41,131 bases of DNA. It comes from Flavobacterium reichenbachii. GTDB lineage: Bacteria > Bacteroidota > Bacteroidia > Flavobacteriales > Flavobacteriaceae. Positions within the stretch are counted from its first letter, which is position 1. The number at the start of each line of letters is the position of its first letter. This document shows, piece by piece, positions 1-8,280 of this stretch. A model generated the notes under the pieces. It searched no databases, was not told the DNA's origin, and saw only the letters and a list, made by a program, of their open reading frames with translations. The stretch is from contig NZ_MUHF01000039.1 of assembly GCF_002217435.1 (NCBI RefSeq), forward strand, positions 1 through 41,131. Reading direction: 5' to 3'. The position numbers were made by a program, and so were the translations under genes.

Positions 1-25
1 ATTAAACCTCCAATCACAATTACAG

Positions 26-202
26 CTATACAAAAAGCACCACTATCAGAATAGAAGTTAAAATAATAAAACTTTGATTATCTCCAGTTTGATAGGCAGA
101 ATATATAGAATAAAGCCATTGCGGAACTACGGTTAAAGCACCCAAAATTAATAACAATCCTAAAATTTTGATTAAGATTGCCCAAAAGGTTTTAATTGAC
201 AT
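26..202 (-). CDS. Small membrane protein, possibly a frameshifted N-terminus
   Basis: An ATG at 202 opens a 58-codon frame ending in TAG at 26-28. The product starts MSIKTFWAIL and has two hydrophobic stretches, about residues 8-26 and 45-58, separated by a polar loop (YSAYQTGDNQ). It stops in the middle of the second hydrophobic segment. Adding one base in the A5 run at 32-36 (T5 on the coding strand) would continue the frame to the window edge with hydrophobic residues (I-A-V-I-V-I-G-G-L). It may therefore be the start of a longer multi-span protein carrying a frameshift, or a genuine short protein. From memory, flavobacteria encode longer membrane proteins starting in a similar way. No function can be assigned. 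Confidence 0.4.
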   Translation of the reverse strand: MSIKTFWAILIKILGLLLILGALTVVPQWLYSIYSAYQTGDNQSFIILTSILIVVLFV

Positions 203-393
203 TTATATATTATTTAATTTATTTTAATCTGACTGATTACTATTTCAATTGCTAAAATATGAAAGTTTTTTTTGATTTAAATGATGTAAATTTTATCATT
301 AAAAGTTATAAAGAATTTGTTCTGATAGTCAGTTTTTTTTTAGTTTGATTAAAATATTTTGCCAATGTCAATAATTAGAGTTTATCTTAAAAA

Positions 394-801
394 TTAATTC
401 GAATTTGATTGCAGTTCAAACAATTGCACCTGACTTTTCAATCTTTCAATCAACAAATTCATCATGCGCTTGTTTAAACTTGAAGAGTTCTGAATATAAG
501 TATCGTATTCTTCAATAGTAAAAAGTGCCATAATAATTCCTTTTAAAGAATTTCTGAATTTAATATCTTTTTGAATTGAATTTTCAATGGTTTGAATTTT
601 CTTTTCGACAGAATACGAATAAAAATCGGCTTTGTTTTTATTTACATAATTCGTAAATACTGCAATAAACAAATCATTTTGCAGCTTTAATATCGGCCTG
701 ATGGTCTGATTTTGGAATATTTCGTCTGGCGAAGATTGAGCACTTACAGTTCCTAAAGTCTCGCCTCTGAATTCTTTTAAAAATGTGTCTCTATCTGTCA
801 T
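394..801 (-). CDS. Conserved hypothetical protein
   Basis: A 135-residue soluble protein with no signal peptide or membrane segment. It is charged and probably mostly helical: an N-terminal acidic/polar stretch is followed by the segment QNQTIRPILKLQNDLFIAVF and a C-terminal helix ending in NLLIERLKSQVQLFEL. From memory, close relatives in Flavobacterium are often labelled 'glyoxalase', but I see no vicinal-oxygen-chelate metal-ligand pattern and would not repeat that name. It stands alone, divergent from the lipoprotein gene at 905. Function unknown. Confidence 0.75.
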   Translation of the reverse strand: MTDRDTFLKEFRGETLGTVSAQSSPDEIFQNQTIRPILKLQNDLFIAVFTNYVNKNKADFYSYSVEKKIQTIENSIQKDIKFRNSLKGIIMALFTIEEYDTYIQNSSSLNKRMMNLLIERLKSQVQLFELQSNSN

Positions 802-844
802 GGTTTTTATTTTAAATTTAGAAAAAAATCTTGTACGAAAAGGT

Positions 845-852
845 TATTTTTG
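845..852 (+). promoter_or_regulatory. Candidate -7 promoter element
   Basis: TATTTTTG matches the Bacteroidota -7 consensus TAnnTTTG exactly and lies about 50 nt before the lipoprotein start. No good -33 TTTG is found 19 nt upstream, so this is a partial match only. Confidence 0.3.
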
Positions 853-904
853 TTTATATAATTAAAAACATTTTGATTACTAGATAGATCGTAGGTAAAA
901 TCCG

Positions 905-1366
905 ATGAAGTTTAATTTCTTTAAAAAATATCACATGATAAAATTCTTCAAAGCTGTTTCATTGTTAATGTTCGTTTTTATACTGTTTTCCTGCAATTCA
1001 AAAGAAAAACAGGATTCTTATCGCGATGTTGTATATCGTGCTGTTAATGATAAAGATACAGCTGTTTTGGCATTAAAAATAAGCGGAAAAAGATTTTATG
1101 GACGTTATGAAATCTCGTATTACAAAATAGGTAAGGATTCGGGAGATGTAAGAGGGGATATAAAAGAAAATACTTTAACAGGAGATTTTCATTTTATTTC
1201 TAACGGCGGAAGCTGGAAAAGAATCCCTTTGGCTTTGCTTAAAAAAGAAGACAAATTGATTTTAGGAAACGGTGTAATAGGAACTTACATGAATCTTCCG
1301 TGCTTTATTCAAGGGACTTTAAATTACAATGAGCCAAAGTTTGTTTTTGAAGAGATTCAGAAATAG
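905..1366 (+). CDS. Small exported lipoprotein of unknown function
   Basis: A 153-residue protein with a type II signal peptide. A basic start is followed by a hydrophobic core (AVSLLMFVFILF) and a lipobox ending in Cys30 (LFSC), then a polar N-S-K-E-K spacer. The internal Met11, at 935, would give a more normal signal length and is an equally good start. The mature part is about 120 residues, basic and beta-rich in character (KISGKRFYGRYEISYYKIG), with no catalytic motif I recognise. It is predicted to sit in the periplasm or outer membrane. It is single and convergent with the channel gene, with a repeat-built hairpin between them. Confidence 0.75.
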   Translation: MKFNFFKKYHMIKFFKAVSLLMFVFILFSCNSKEKQDSYRDVVYRAVNDKDTAVLALKISGKRFYGRYEISYYKIGKDSGDVRGDIKENTLTGDFHFISNGGSWKRIPLALLKKEDKLILGNGVIGTYMNLPCFIQGTLNYNEPKFVFEEIQK

Positions 1367-1373
1367 TTTTTTT

Positions 1374-1477
1374 GTTTCACGTTTCAGGTTTCAGGTTTAA
1401 TTGGAATGTGTATTAAGCAAACTCAATAAAACTTGAAACCTGAAACAAAGAAAACGTGAAACCTGAAACAAAGAAAA
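1374..1477. repeat. GTTTCA-word inverted-repeat element
   Basis: The left arm reiterates the word GTTTCA(C/G) (GTTTCACGTTTCAGGTTTCA). The right arm, from about 1432, reiterates the complement GAAAC(C/G)T with AAAGAAAA spacers. The element fills the gap between two convergent genes and could fold into a long imperfect hairpin. It may act as a terminator for both. The same word family recurs at 5408-5466 and 17909-17980. Confidence 0.75.
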
Positions 1478-1484
1478 CCTGAAA

Positions 1485-2741
1485 CTAATTTAAAGGTCCT
1501 ATTGTTGACGGCAGCTCAAATATTTCGAGATCAAAATAAATTACAGAAGCCATAACGTGATCGAAAATATCCGACATGATATATTCGTAATTTGCCCAGC
1601 GTTTGTCGCTAGAAAAAACATAAATCTCTAAAGGCACGCCATGTGCAGTAGATTGCAGCTGACGGCACATAATGTGCATATTTTTATTCAGTCCCGGATG
1701 ATCTAAAAGGTATTGCATGATGTATTTTCTAAACAATCCAAGATTGGTCATATTACGTCCGTTTAATGCTAAACTTTTATCAATGCCGCGGGATTCGTTA
1801 TATTTTTCGATTTCTGCTTGTCTGGTATCAATATAAGAACTTATGAGCTGCACATTTTTCATATGATTCAGATCATCATTGTTCAGAAACCTTATACTGC
1901 TGCTTTTTATTAAAATATGTCTTTTAATACGTCTTCCGTCTGATTTCTGCATACCGCGCCAGTTCTGAAACGAATCTGAACTCAAAGCATAAGTAGGAAT
2001 AGTGGTAATCGTATTATCAAAATTTCGAACTTTTACAGTCGTTAAATTAATTTCGATTACATCTCCGTCTGCACCAAATTTGTCCATCGTAATCCAATCG
2101 CCAATACGAACCATATCGTTTATGGCCACCTGAACACTAGACACAAATCCTAAAATTGTATCTCTGAAGATCAAAATGATAATAGCAGAAAGTGTTCCTA
2201 GAATGGTTAATAATTCGCCTTTTTTGATTCCGAATAAAGTCGAAATTATAAGAGCAACTCCAAAAATCCAAAGGACAATCATAATAACCTGAACAAAACT
2301 ATCGATAGGTTTATCGCTGTATTCCGGCTTTTGTTTTAGATAATCTCTAAGTGAATTAAAAATTGTTCTTACAATCCAAAGTCCTAATAATACAATATAA
2401 ACTCCTACTATTTTTCCAAAAATTAATTCCCAGTATTCGTATTTATCCAAAATAACAGGAACTGCTTTATATATAAAGAAAAACGGAATTAAGTAAGCTG
2501 TATATCGCGTGGTTTTATTTTGTACTAAATAATCATCGAATTTTGTTTTGGTGCGCTGCGCAAAAACAGCTGTAAGCGTAACTAAAAGAAACTTAGCAAT
2601 ATAATAAATGACATACGCCAATGCTATTAAAATAGCAATATTTAAGATCAGGCTTATATAAGACGCAAAATTGCGGCTCATTCCCCAATCTCTAAAAATC
2701 GGATATAAAAAATTAAATATTTTATCCAAAAGCTTATGCAT
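1485..2741 (-). CDS. Mechanosensitive channel, MscS family (YbdG type)
   Basis: A 418-residue inner-membrane channel that should open under membrane tension to release solutes. Hydrophobic segments lie at about residues 24-55, 78-97, 106-127 and 147-168, and the pore-lining segment at about 174-210 (LTILGTLSAIIILIFRDTILGFVSS). The cytoplasmic beta domain follows, with GDWITMDKFGADGDVIEI, TVKVRNFDNT and SFQNWRGM-SDGRRIKR. These strings and the length match Escherichia coli YbdG (about 415 residues) better than the short MscS. The ATG overlaps the last 8 bases of the upstream DUF3817 gene, which suggests translational coupling. Confidence 0.9.
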   Translation of the reverse strand: MHKLLDKIFNFLYPIFRDWGMSRNFASYISLILNIAILIALAYVIYYIAKFLLVTLTAVFAQRTKTKFDDYLVQNKTTRYTAYLIPFFFIYKAVPVILDKYEYWELIFGKIVGVYIVLLGLWIVRTIFNSLRDYLKQKPEYSDKPIDSFVQVIMIVLWIFGVALIISTLFGIKKGELLTILGTLSAIIILIFRDTILGFVSSVQVAINDMVRIGDWITMDKFGADGDVIEINLTTVKVRNFDNTITTIPTYALSSDSFQNWRGMQKSDGRRIKRHILIKSSSIRFLNNDDLNHMKNVQLISSYIDTRQAEIEKYNESRGIDKSLALNGRNMTNLGLFRKYIMQYLLDHPGLNKNMHIMCRQLQSTAHGVPLEIYVFSSDKRWANYEYIMSDIFDHVMASVIYFDLEIFELPSTIGPLN

Positions 2742-3021
2742 TATGATCTAGATATTTTTTCTCCACATAAAAAGTTCCAAACGGAATAAGAGAAGCAATT
2801 AAAATAATTCCGAACGTTTTAAGATCCCAATTTTGAGATTTTTTGAGTAAAAATGCCAAAATAATATATCCGATAAATAAAACACCATGTGCCATTCCGA
2901 GCGGACGTAACAGGGTATGATAAAGTTCTGGATTATTGGACTTAATAATCAGCATATTTGCAAACAAAACTAAATACGAGATTCCTTCTAGAATTGCTGT
3001 AACTTTGAAAATCTTGAGCAT
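2734..3021 (-). CDS. DUF3817-type small membrane protein
   Basis: A 95-residue protein with three hydrophobic helices (about residues 7-27, 43-61 and 68-86). The conserved features are an early EGISYL motif and the central R-P-L-G-M-A-H-G-V-L-F segment typical of DUF3817 (YdzA-like) proteins. The biochemical role of the family is not established. Its stop codon lies inside the start region of the channel gene (8-base overlap), so the two are very likely one transcript. Confidence 0.85.
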   Translation of the reverse strand: MLKIFKVTAILEGISYLVLFANMLIIKSNNPELYHTLLRPLGMAHGVLFIGYIILAFLLKKSQNWDLKTFGIILIASLIPFGTFYVEKKYLDHNA

Positions 3022-3208
3022 GTATATATTTTTTGAGTTTATGGGGTAAAATTAAGTATTATGGTTTGATTTTTCTATTATAAAAATTGAAATTTAGAGG
3101 TTTGTTTTCGGTCGCAGTCGTATACCAATACAAAGAAAATTATAATTGGAATTGGGATTTGGAATTTAATTCAACTTATTGTAATTTACTTTTGTAATAA
3201 ACTTGATA

Positions 3209-3742
3209 ATGAGTAAAAGAGATTTAAAAAAATATATAGGCCAACTGACTAAAGAACAGCTGGAAGAACAAATTGTAGAACTTTATGAGAAATTTGCTCC
3301 TGTAAAGGTATATTATGATTTTGTCTTTAATCCAAAAGAAGATAAGTTGCTGCAGGAATCTAAGGTGAAAATTTCTCACGAATATTTTCCCATAAAAAAG
3401 CCTAACGCAAAGTGGCGCCCAAAAGCCAAAATGCGTCGTTCTGTTGCTCAAAAAATCATAAAACATTTTATTATGCTTGGCGTTGATTCGTTTATCATCG
3501 CAGATTTAATGCTTTACAATATTGAAATTGCCCAAACATTCTCTTCGAATAATTTTATAAAGCAGGAATTATTCTACAAAAGCATACTTAATTCTTTTGA
3601 ACAAGCGGTAAATTTTATTATTTCTAATGGAATTCTGCCTGAATTTAAATCAAGAATTTTAGACATACAACAGCAAACTATGCAGCAAAAATGGAAAAAC
3701 AAATACGAATTTGAGGCAATTTCAGACAAAATAGACTTTTAA
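3209..3742 (+). CDS. DUF6155-like conserved protein
   Basis: A 177-residue soluble protein starting MSKRDLKKYIGQL. I chose the ATG at 3209 rather than the TTG two codons upstream. The N-terminal helix (QLTKEQLEEQIVELYEKF) is followed by the conserved KVYYDFVFNPKEDKLL segment and a basic patch (KKPNAKWRPKAKMRRS), then a helical C-terminus. The layout fits DUF6155 as I remember it. The function is unknown; the basic patch could suggest nucleic-acid contact, but that is inference. The gene precedes the RadD-like helicase by about 110 nt on the same strand. Confidence 0.75.
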   Translation: MSKRDLKKYIGQLTKEQLEEQIVELYEKFAPVKVYYDFVFNPKEDKLLQESKVKISHEYFPIKKPNAKWRPKAKMRRSVAQKIIKHFIMLGVDSFIIADLMLYNIEIAQTFSSNNFIKQELFYKSILNSFEQAVNFIISNGILPEFKSRILDIQQQTMQQKWKNKYEFEAISDKIDF

Positions 3743-3822
3743 AGATACTTCCTATAAAAAATCTTATTTAAAAAAAACATTTATTTTAGGTTAAAATAAG
3801 ATGAATAACTGTTTTTTCGGTG

Positions 3823-3830
3823 TATTTTTG
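3823..3830 (+). promoter_or_regulatory. Candidate -7 promoter element for helicase gene
   Basis: TATTTTTG fits TAnnTTTG and lies about 20 nt before the helicase ATG, which would give a very short 5' leader. The -33 position lacks a clear TTG. Confidence 0.35.
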
Positions 3831-3850
3831 CAAAAATCCAAAAATAAACA

Positions 3851-5389
3851 ATGTCTCAAAACACTTTAGAAATAGAAAGAGAAGAGAAGAAAGAACTTTA
3901 TGCATACCAAAAAGGCGATATTGACGCTATTTTTGAGCGTCTGGATAATGCTTCTCAAAAACATCATTTATTGTATCAGCTGCCGACAGGTGGTGGAAAA
4001 ACAGTAATTTTTTCTGAAATCGTTCGCCGCTATTTATCAAATAATGATAAAAAAGTGGTTGTTTTAACACACCGTATAGAACTTTGTAAACAAACCTCAA
4101 AAATGTTGAAAGGTTTTGGAGTGACAAACAAAATCATTAACAGCAAGGTTAAAGAATTGCCCGATCAGAATGAATATTCGTGTTTTGTGGCAATGGTTGA
4201 GACTTTGAAAAACCGTATTAATGATGAAAAACTTCATCTTGACAATATAGGTTTGGTTATTATTGATGAGGCGCATTACAATTCGTTTAGAAAATTATTA
4301 AACTCATTCAAAAATGCTTTTATATTAGGAGTAACAGCTACGCCTTTAAGTTCTAATATAAAACTGCCAATGCACCAGAGTTACGATGAGCTTATTGTTG
4401 GTGATACTATTGGATCGCTTATAGACAAAGGTTTCCTTGCAAAAGCAACAACTTATAGTTATGATGTTGGTTTGACTTCACTAAAAGTGGGTATTAACGG
4501 TGATTACACCGTAAAATCTTCAGATGATTTGTATACGAATACCATAATGCAGGAAAAACTGCTGCACGCGTATACAGAACGTTCTTTAGGAAAAAAGACT
4601 TTGATCTTTAACAACGGTATTCATACCTCATTATATGTATATGAAACTTTTAGAGAAGCAGGTTACGATATTAGACATCTCGATAATACCAGCAGTTCTG
4701 AAGAAAGAAAAGATATATTGCAATGGTTTAAGAAAACTCCAGATGCTATTTTAACTTCGGTTGGAATTTTAACTACTGGTTTTGATGAGCCTACGGTTGA
4801 GACAATTATCTTAAACAGAGCAACAAAATCGTTGACCTTATATTACCAGATGATTGGTCGTGGATCTCGAAAACTTCCTGGTAAAGATGAGTTTACGGTT
4901 ATCGATTTAGGAAATAATGCAGCGCGTTTTGGTTTATGGAGCGAGCCGGTGAACTGGCAGCACATTTTTAAATCGCCTGAATTTTATCTGGAAAATCTTC
5001 GTGATGATACAGAAATCGAAATGTTCTTTAAATACAATATGCCGCCAGAACTTCGTGCTAAGTTTAGCAAAACAGCCGATGTTACTTTTGATGTTGATGA
5101 AGAGCATAAATTAGCAATAAAGCAAAACTTACGTTCTAAAATTGTATTAGACAAATCATTAGAACAACATGCTTCTATGTGCGTGGATAATACTGAAACC
5201 CTGCAGGAAGCAAAATCTCTTGGAAAAGAGCTAGACGATGATATCGAATGCAGAATCAAACGTTATGCAAAATGTTTGAGCCAGTGCAGTAAAAACTACC
5301 GCGAATGGCTGGTTGATGATTACAAAAAAAATATGACTTTATTGATTGGGAAAAAGTATCGTGAAAAAATCATGAACGAACCGGACTGA
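3851..5389 (+). CDS. Superfamily 2 DEAD/DEAH helicase, RadD-like
   Basis: A 512-residue ATP-dependent helicase. Motif I PTGGGKT is at residues 45-51, motif II DEAH at 139-142, motif III TATP at 162-165, the motif V region TTGFDEPTVE near 308-317 and motif VI QMIGRGSR at 333-340. The two RecA-like domains resemble RadD (YejH) and related restriction-type helicases, which act in DNA repair. The last 170 residues include Cys447, Cys464, Cys473 and Cys477, which might form a small metal site. No nuclease or methylase gene lies beside it, so a repair role is more likely than restriction. Confidence 0.85.
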   Translation: MSQNTLEIEREEKKELYAYQKGDIDAIFERLDNASQKHHLLYQLPTGGGKTVIFSEIVRRYLSNNDKKVVVLTHRIELCKQTSKMLKGFGVTNKIINSKVKELPDQNEYSCFVAMVETLKNRINDEKLHLDNIGLVIIDEAHYNSFRKLLNSFKNAFILGVTATPLSSNIKLPMHQSYDELIVGDTIGSLIDKGFLAKATTYSYDVGLTSLKVGINGDYTVKSSDDLYTNTIMQEKLLHAYTERSLGKKTLIFNNGIHTSLYVYETFREAGYDIRHLDNTSSSEERKDILQWFKKTPDAILTSVGILTTGFDEPTVETIILNRATKSLTLYYQMIGRGSRKLPGKDEFTVIDLGNNAARFGLWSEPVNWQHIFKSPEFYLENLRDDTEIEMFFKYNMPPELRAKFSKTADVTFDVDEEHKLAIKQNLRSKIVLDKSLEQHASMCVDNTETLQEAKSLGKELDDDIECRIKRYAKCLSQCSKNYREWLVDDYKKNMTLLIGKKYREKIMNEPD

Positions 5390-5407
5390 GAATAAGAGTT
5401 AAAAAAA

Positions 5408-5466
5408 GTTTCAGGTTTCAGGTTTCAAGCTTGCTGGAAAGCACAGAAAACCTGAAACTTGAAACA
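5408..5466. repeat. GTTTCA-word inverted-repeat element
   Basis: The left arm contains three GTTTCA words (GTTTCAGGTTTCAGGTTTCA). The right arm contains CCTGAAACTTGAAAC. Together they form a hairpin with a loop of about 25 nt between two same-strand helicase genes. It belongs to the same word family as the element at 1374-1477. Confidence 0.75.
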
Positions 5467-5494
5467 AAACAAATAAAATAAACAAAAAAAATAC

Positions 5495-6829
5495 ATGTCT
5501 AAACAATTCTCAACATTAGGACTTTCAGCGCCAATTTTAAAAGCTTTAAGCGAATTAAATATTGTTGAACCTACAGAAATTCAACAAAAAACAATTCCGC
5601 TTTTATTATCTGAAAATCATGATTTGGTTGGTTTAGCAAAAACAGGAACTGGAAAAACGGCTGCTTTTGGACTTCCATTACTACAGTTAATTGATGTTGA
5701 ATCGCCAATCGTTCAGGCAATTATTTTAGTACCTACAAGAGAACTTGGACATCAGATTTTTAGAAACTTAGAAGATTTTTCTAAGCATATTCCGAACATC
5801 TCAATCGCTGCAACTTGCGGTGGAATTCCAATAAAGCCTCAAATTGAGCGCCTTACAGAACCAACACATATTGTAGTCGCAACGCCGGGACGTTTAATAG
5901 ATTTGATTCAGCGTAAAGCAATAGATCTTAAACAAACGAAATATTTAGTTTTAGACGAAGCAGACGAGATGGTTTCGATTCTTAAAGAAAGTTTAGATGA
6001 GATTATTGCTGAGCTTCCTAAAAATCATCGTACTTTATTATTTTCTGCAACTTTACCAGGAACAATAAAACAACTGATTCAGAATTACTTAAACAAAAAT
6101 GTAGTTCAAATTAGTGCCAATATGGAAACTATTGGCAATCAAGGAATAGATCACGAATATATCGTTGTTGATCCTATTGAAAAACTGGATATTTTAATGC
6201 ATTTCTTAAATTCAAGAGAAGGAGAACGTGGTATTATTTTTTGTAAAACGAAAGCTGCTGTTAACAAATTGGCCAAAAATCTGGCAATAAATCGTTTTTC
6301 TTCTGGAGCACTTCATGGAAGTTTATCTCAGGGAATTCGCGATAGAATTATGGAACAGTTTCGTGAAGGTCACATTAATATTTTGGTCGCTACAGATTTG
6401 GCCGCCAGAGGAATAGATGTTGCTGCACTTTCTTATGTTGTCAATTATCATTTGCCGGATACTTACGAAAATTATGTACACCGAAGCGGAAGAACGGCAA
6501 GGGCAGGAGCAAAGGGGCTTTCTCTAACAGTTTTACAACAAGAAGAAGTTGCTGAAATTGCTGAATTTGAAAGAGAGCTGGATATTAAATTTACAGAATT
6601 TAAAAAACCTTCTGCTGTTAGCTTAGAGGAAAATAATACCCTTTTATGGGCAAAACAAATCTTCAAAACAAAGCCGAATCACGACATTTCTGCTGATTTA
6701 AAAACAAAGGTAAAAACAGTTTTTCATCATTTAACAAAAGAAGAATTAATAGAAAAATTATTGGCTAATTATGTTCTTCAAAACAAAAACGATATAGTTG
6801 AAAAACCTGTTAAAAAATTCAAAAAGTAA
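5495..6829 (+). CDS. DEAD-box ATP-dependent RNA helicase
   Basis: A 444-residue cytoplasmic RNA helicase with the full motif set: Q motif (PTEIQ, Gln30), motif I AKTGTGKT at 48-55, Ia PTREL near 80, Ib ATPGR near 129, II DEAD at 154-157, III SAT at 184-186, V ATDLAARGIDV near 299-309 and VI HRSGRTARAG at 329-338. The C-terminal tail of about 65 residues is lysine-rich and ends KPVKKFKK, a likely RNA-contact tail. Expected roles are ribosome assembly or mRNA remodelling. The exact subfamily (RhlE, CsdA or DbpA-like) cannot be fixed from the core. Confidence 0.93.
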   Translation: MSKQFSTLGLSAPILKALSELNIVEPTEIQQKTIPLLLSENHDLVGLAKTGTGKTAAFGLPLLQLIDVESPIVQAIILVPTRELGHQIFRNLEDFSKHIPNISIAATCGGIPIKPQIERLTEPTHIVVATPGRLIDLIQRKAIDLKQTKYLVLDEADEMVSILKESLDEIIAELPKNHRTLLFSATLPGTIKQLIQNYLNKNVVQISANMETIGNQGIDHEYIVVDPIEKLDILMHFLNSREGERGIIFCKTKAAVNKLAKNLAINRFSSGALHGSLSQGIRDRIMEQFREGHINILVATDLAARGIDVAALSYVVNYHLPDTYENYVHRSGRTARAGAKGLSLTVLQQEEVAEIAEFERELDIKFTEFKKPSAVSLEENNTLLWAKQIFKTKPNHDISADLKTKVKTVFHHLTKEELIEKLLANYVLQNKNDIVEKPVKKFKK

Positions 6830-6840
6830 TTTAAACAGAC

Positions 6841-6871
6841 TTTGTAACTGTTAAATTATGTTGTACTTTTA
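6841..6871 (+). promoter_or_regulatory. Bacteroidota-type promoter of the NADH dehydrogenase gene
   Basis: TTTG at 6841-6844, exactly 19 nt, then TACTTTTA at 6864-6871, which differs from TTTG-N19-TAnnTTTG only at the final base. The coding start lies about 44 nt further on. Confidence 0.6.
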
Positions 6872-6914
6872 AGGTGATTTTAAAACAAATAATCTTATTC
6901 GTAAAACAACATAT

Positions 6915-8174
6915 ATGAAGATAGTCATTATTGGAGGTGGTTTTGCAGGTATAAATCTTGCTAAAGAGCTTGTTAACCATCCTCAAATACAAGTTACCCT
7001 TGTAGACAAGAATAATTATAATTTTTTTCCACCACTTATATATCAGGTTGCAACGGCTTTTTTAGAACCGTCAAGTATCAGTTATCCTTTTAGAAAATTT
7101 TTTGCGGGCAAAAAAAATCTGCAATTTCGTTTAGGCGAATTAATTTCTGTTGTTCCTGCAGAAAAGAAAATCATCCTTAATAATGGTGAGCTAGACTATG
7201 ATCATCTGGTTTTTGCTACTGGAGCAGAAACAAGTTATTTTGGTATGGAAAATGTCATGAAAAATGCCATTCCGATGAAAACCTTAAATGATGCCATCGA
7301 AATGAGAAATACGCTGCTCAAAAATCTGGAAAAAGCCGCTATTACCAAAGATATGCGCAAACGTCGTAAATTATTGACAATTGTAGTAGCCGGGGGCGGA
7401 CCAACAGGAGTGGAGGTTTCGGGAATGTTTGCAGAAATGCGTAAAAATATCCTGCTAAAAGAATACCCTGAACTCGAAACTTCTGTAAGTAATGTTTATC
7501 TGGTAGATGGAGGAGACGCTCTTCTTGCTCCAATGAGTAAAGAATCGCAGCAAGATACTCTAGAAGCATTAACCAAACTTGGTGTTGTCGTAAAATTGCA
7601 TACCCGTGTAACCGATTATATTGATGATACCGTGCATTTTGAAAACGGAGAGACAATCAAAACAAAAAACTTAATCTGGGCTGCTGGAGTTTCTGCAAAA
7701 ATATTTGAAGGAATGCCGCAAGAAAGCTACGGACGAGGCAGACGTATGGCTACAGATGCTTTTAGTAAAGTAAATGCTGTAGACAATATTTATGCAATTG
7801 GTGATACTGCAATTCTGGCGGGAGATAAAAAATTCCCTGACGGACATCCGCAAGTGGCTCAGGTTGCCATTCAGCAAGGAATCAATTTAGCCAAAAACTT
7901 TATGAATATGGCTTCTAATAAACCATTAAAACCATTTGCTTATAATGACAAAGGTTCTATGGCAATTATCGGGAAAAATAAAGCAGTAGTAGATTTACCG
8001 AGTCCAAAATGGCATTTTAAAGGATTTTTTGCCTGGATTATCTGGTTGTTTATCCACTTGATATCATTAATCACTTATAGAAACAGATTAAATACTTTTT
8101 ATAACTGGATGGTTGCTTATTTTGCAAGAGATCAATCTCTTAGAATGATTATCAGACCAGATAAAAGATCTTAG
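6915..8174 (+). CDS. Type II NADH dehydrogenase-like FAD oxidoreductase
   Basis: A 419-residue single-subunit, non-proton-pumping NADH:quinone oxidoreductase by family resemblance. The FAD-binding GGGFAG motif lies at residues 7-12. The NAD(P)-binding motif (VVAGGGPTGVEVSG) begins near residue 156. The second FAD motif (NIYAIGDTA) is near 290. The C-terminus has a hydrophobic stretch (FFAWIIWLFIHLISLITY) and a basic amphipathic tail, as expected for membrane-surface attachment. It is monocistronic, with its own promoter upstream and a clean terminator at 8211-8239. Quinone specificity cannot be read from sequence. Confidence 0.85.
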   Translation: MKIVIIGGGFAGINLAKELVNHPQIQVTLVDKNNYNFFPPLIYQVATAFLEPSSISYPFRKFFAGKKNLQFRLGELISVVPAEKKIILNNGELDYDHLVFATGAETSYFGMENVMKNAIPMKTLNDAIEMRNTLLKNLEKAAITKDMRKRRKLLTIVVAGGGPTGVEVSGMFAEMRKNILLKEYPELETSVSNVYLVDGGDALLAPMSKESQQDTLEALTKLGVVVKLHTRVTDYIDDTVHFENGETIKTKNLIWAAGVSAKIFEGMPQESYGRGRRMATDAFSKVNAVDNIYAIGDTAILAGDKKFPDGHPQVAQVAIQQGINLAKNFMNMASNKPLKPFAYNDKGSMAIIGKNKAVVDLPSPKWHFKGFFAWIIWLFIHLISLITYRNRLNTFYNWMVAYFARDQSLRMIIRPDKRS

Positions 8175-8210
8175 AAAAACTCAATTCCAATGGAATATGT
8201 AGAAAATATA

Positions 8211-8239
8211 AAAGCCAGAATAAATATTCTGGCTTTTTT
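8211..8239 (+). terminator. Intrinsic terminator after NADH dehydrogenase gene
   Basis: A perfect 11-bp stem (AAAGCCAGAAT with ATTCTGGCTTT) around a 4-nt loop, followed by a T6 run at 8234-8239. Confidence 0.85.
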
Positions 8240-8280
8240 GTTGGGAATTTGGAATATAAAAAATTTGAATTTTTATCTTT

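Noticed and set aside
3209..5389. DUF6155-like gene plus RadD-like helicase as a phage-defence system
   Set aside because: There is no nuclease, methylase or toxin partner and no mobile-element context; the gap of about 110 nt contains a candidate promoter, so the pair may not be an operon.
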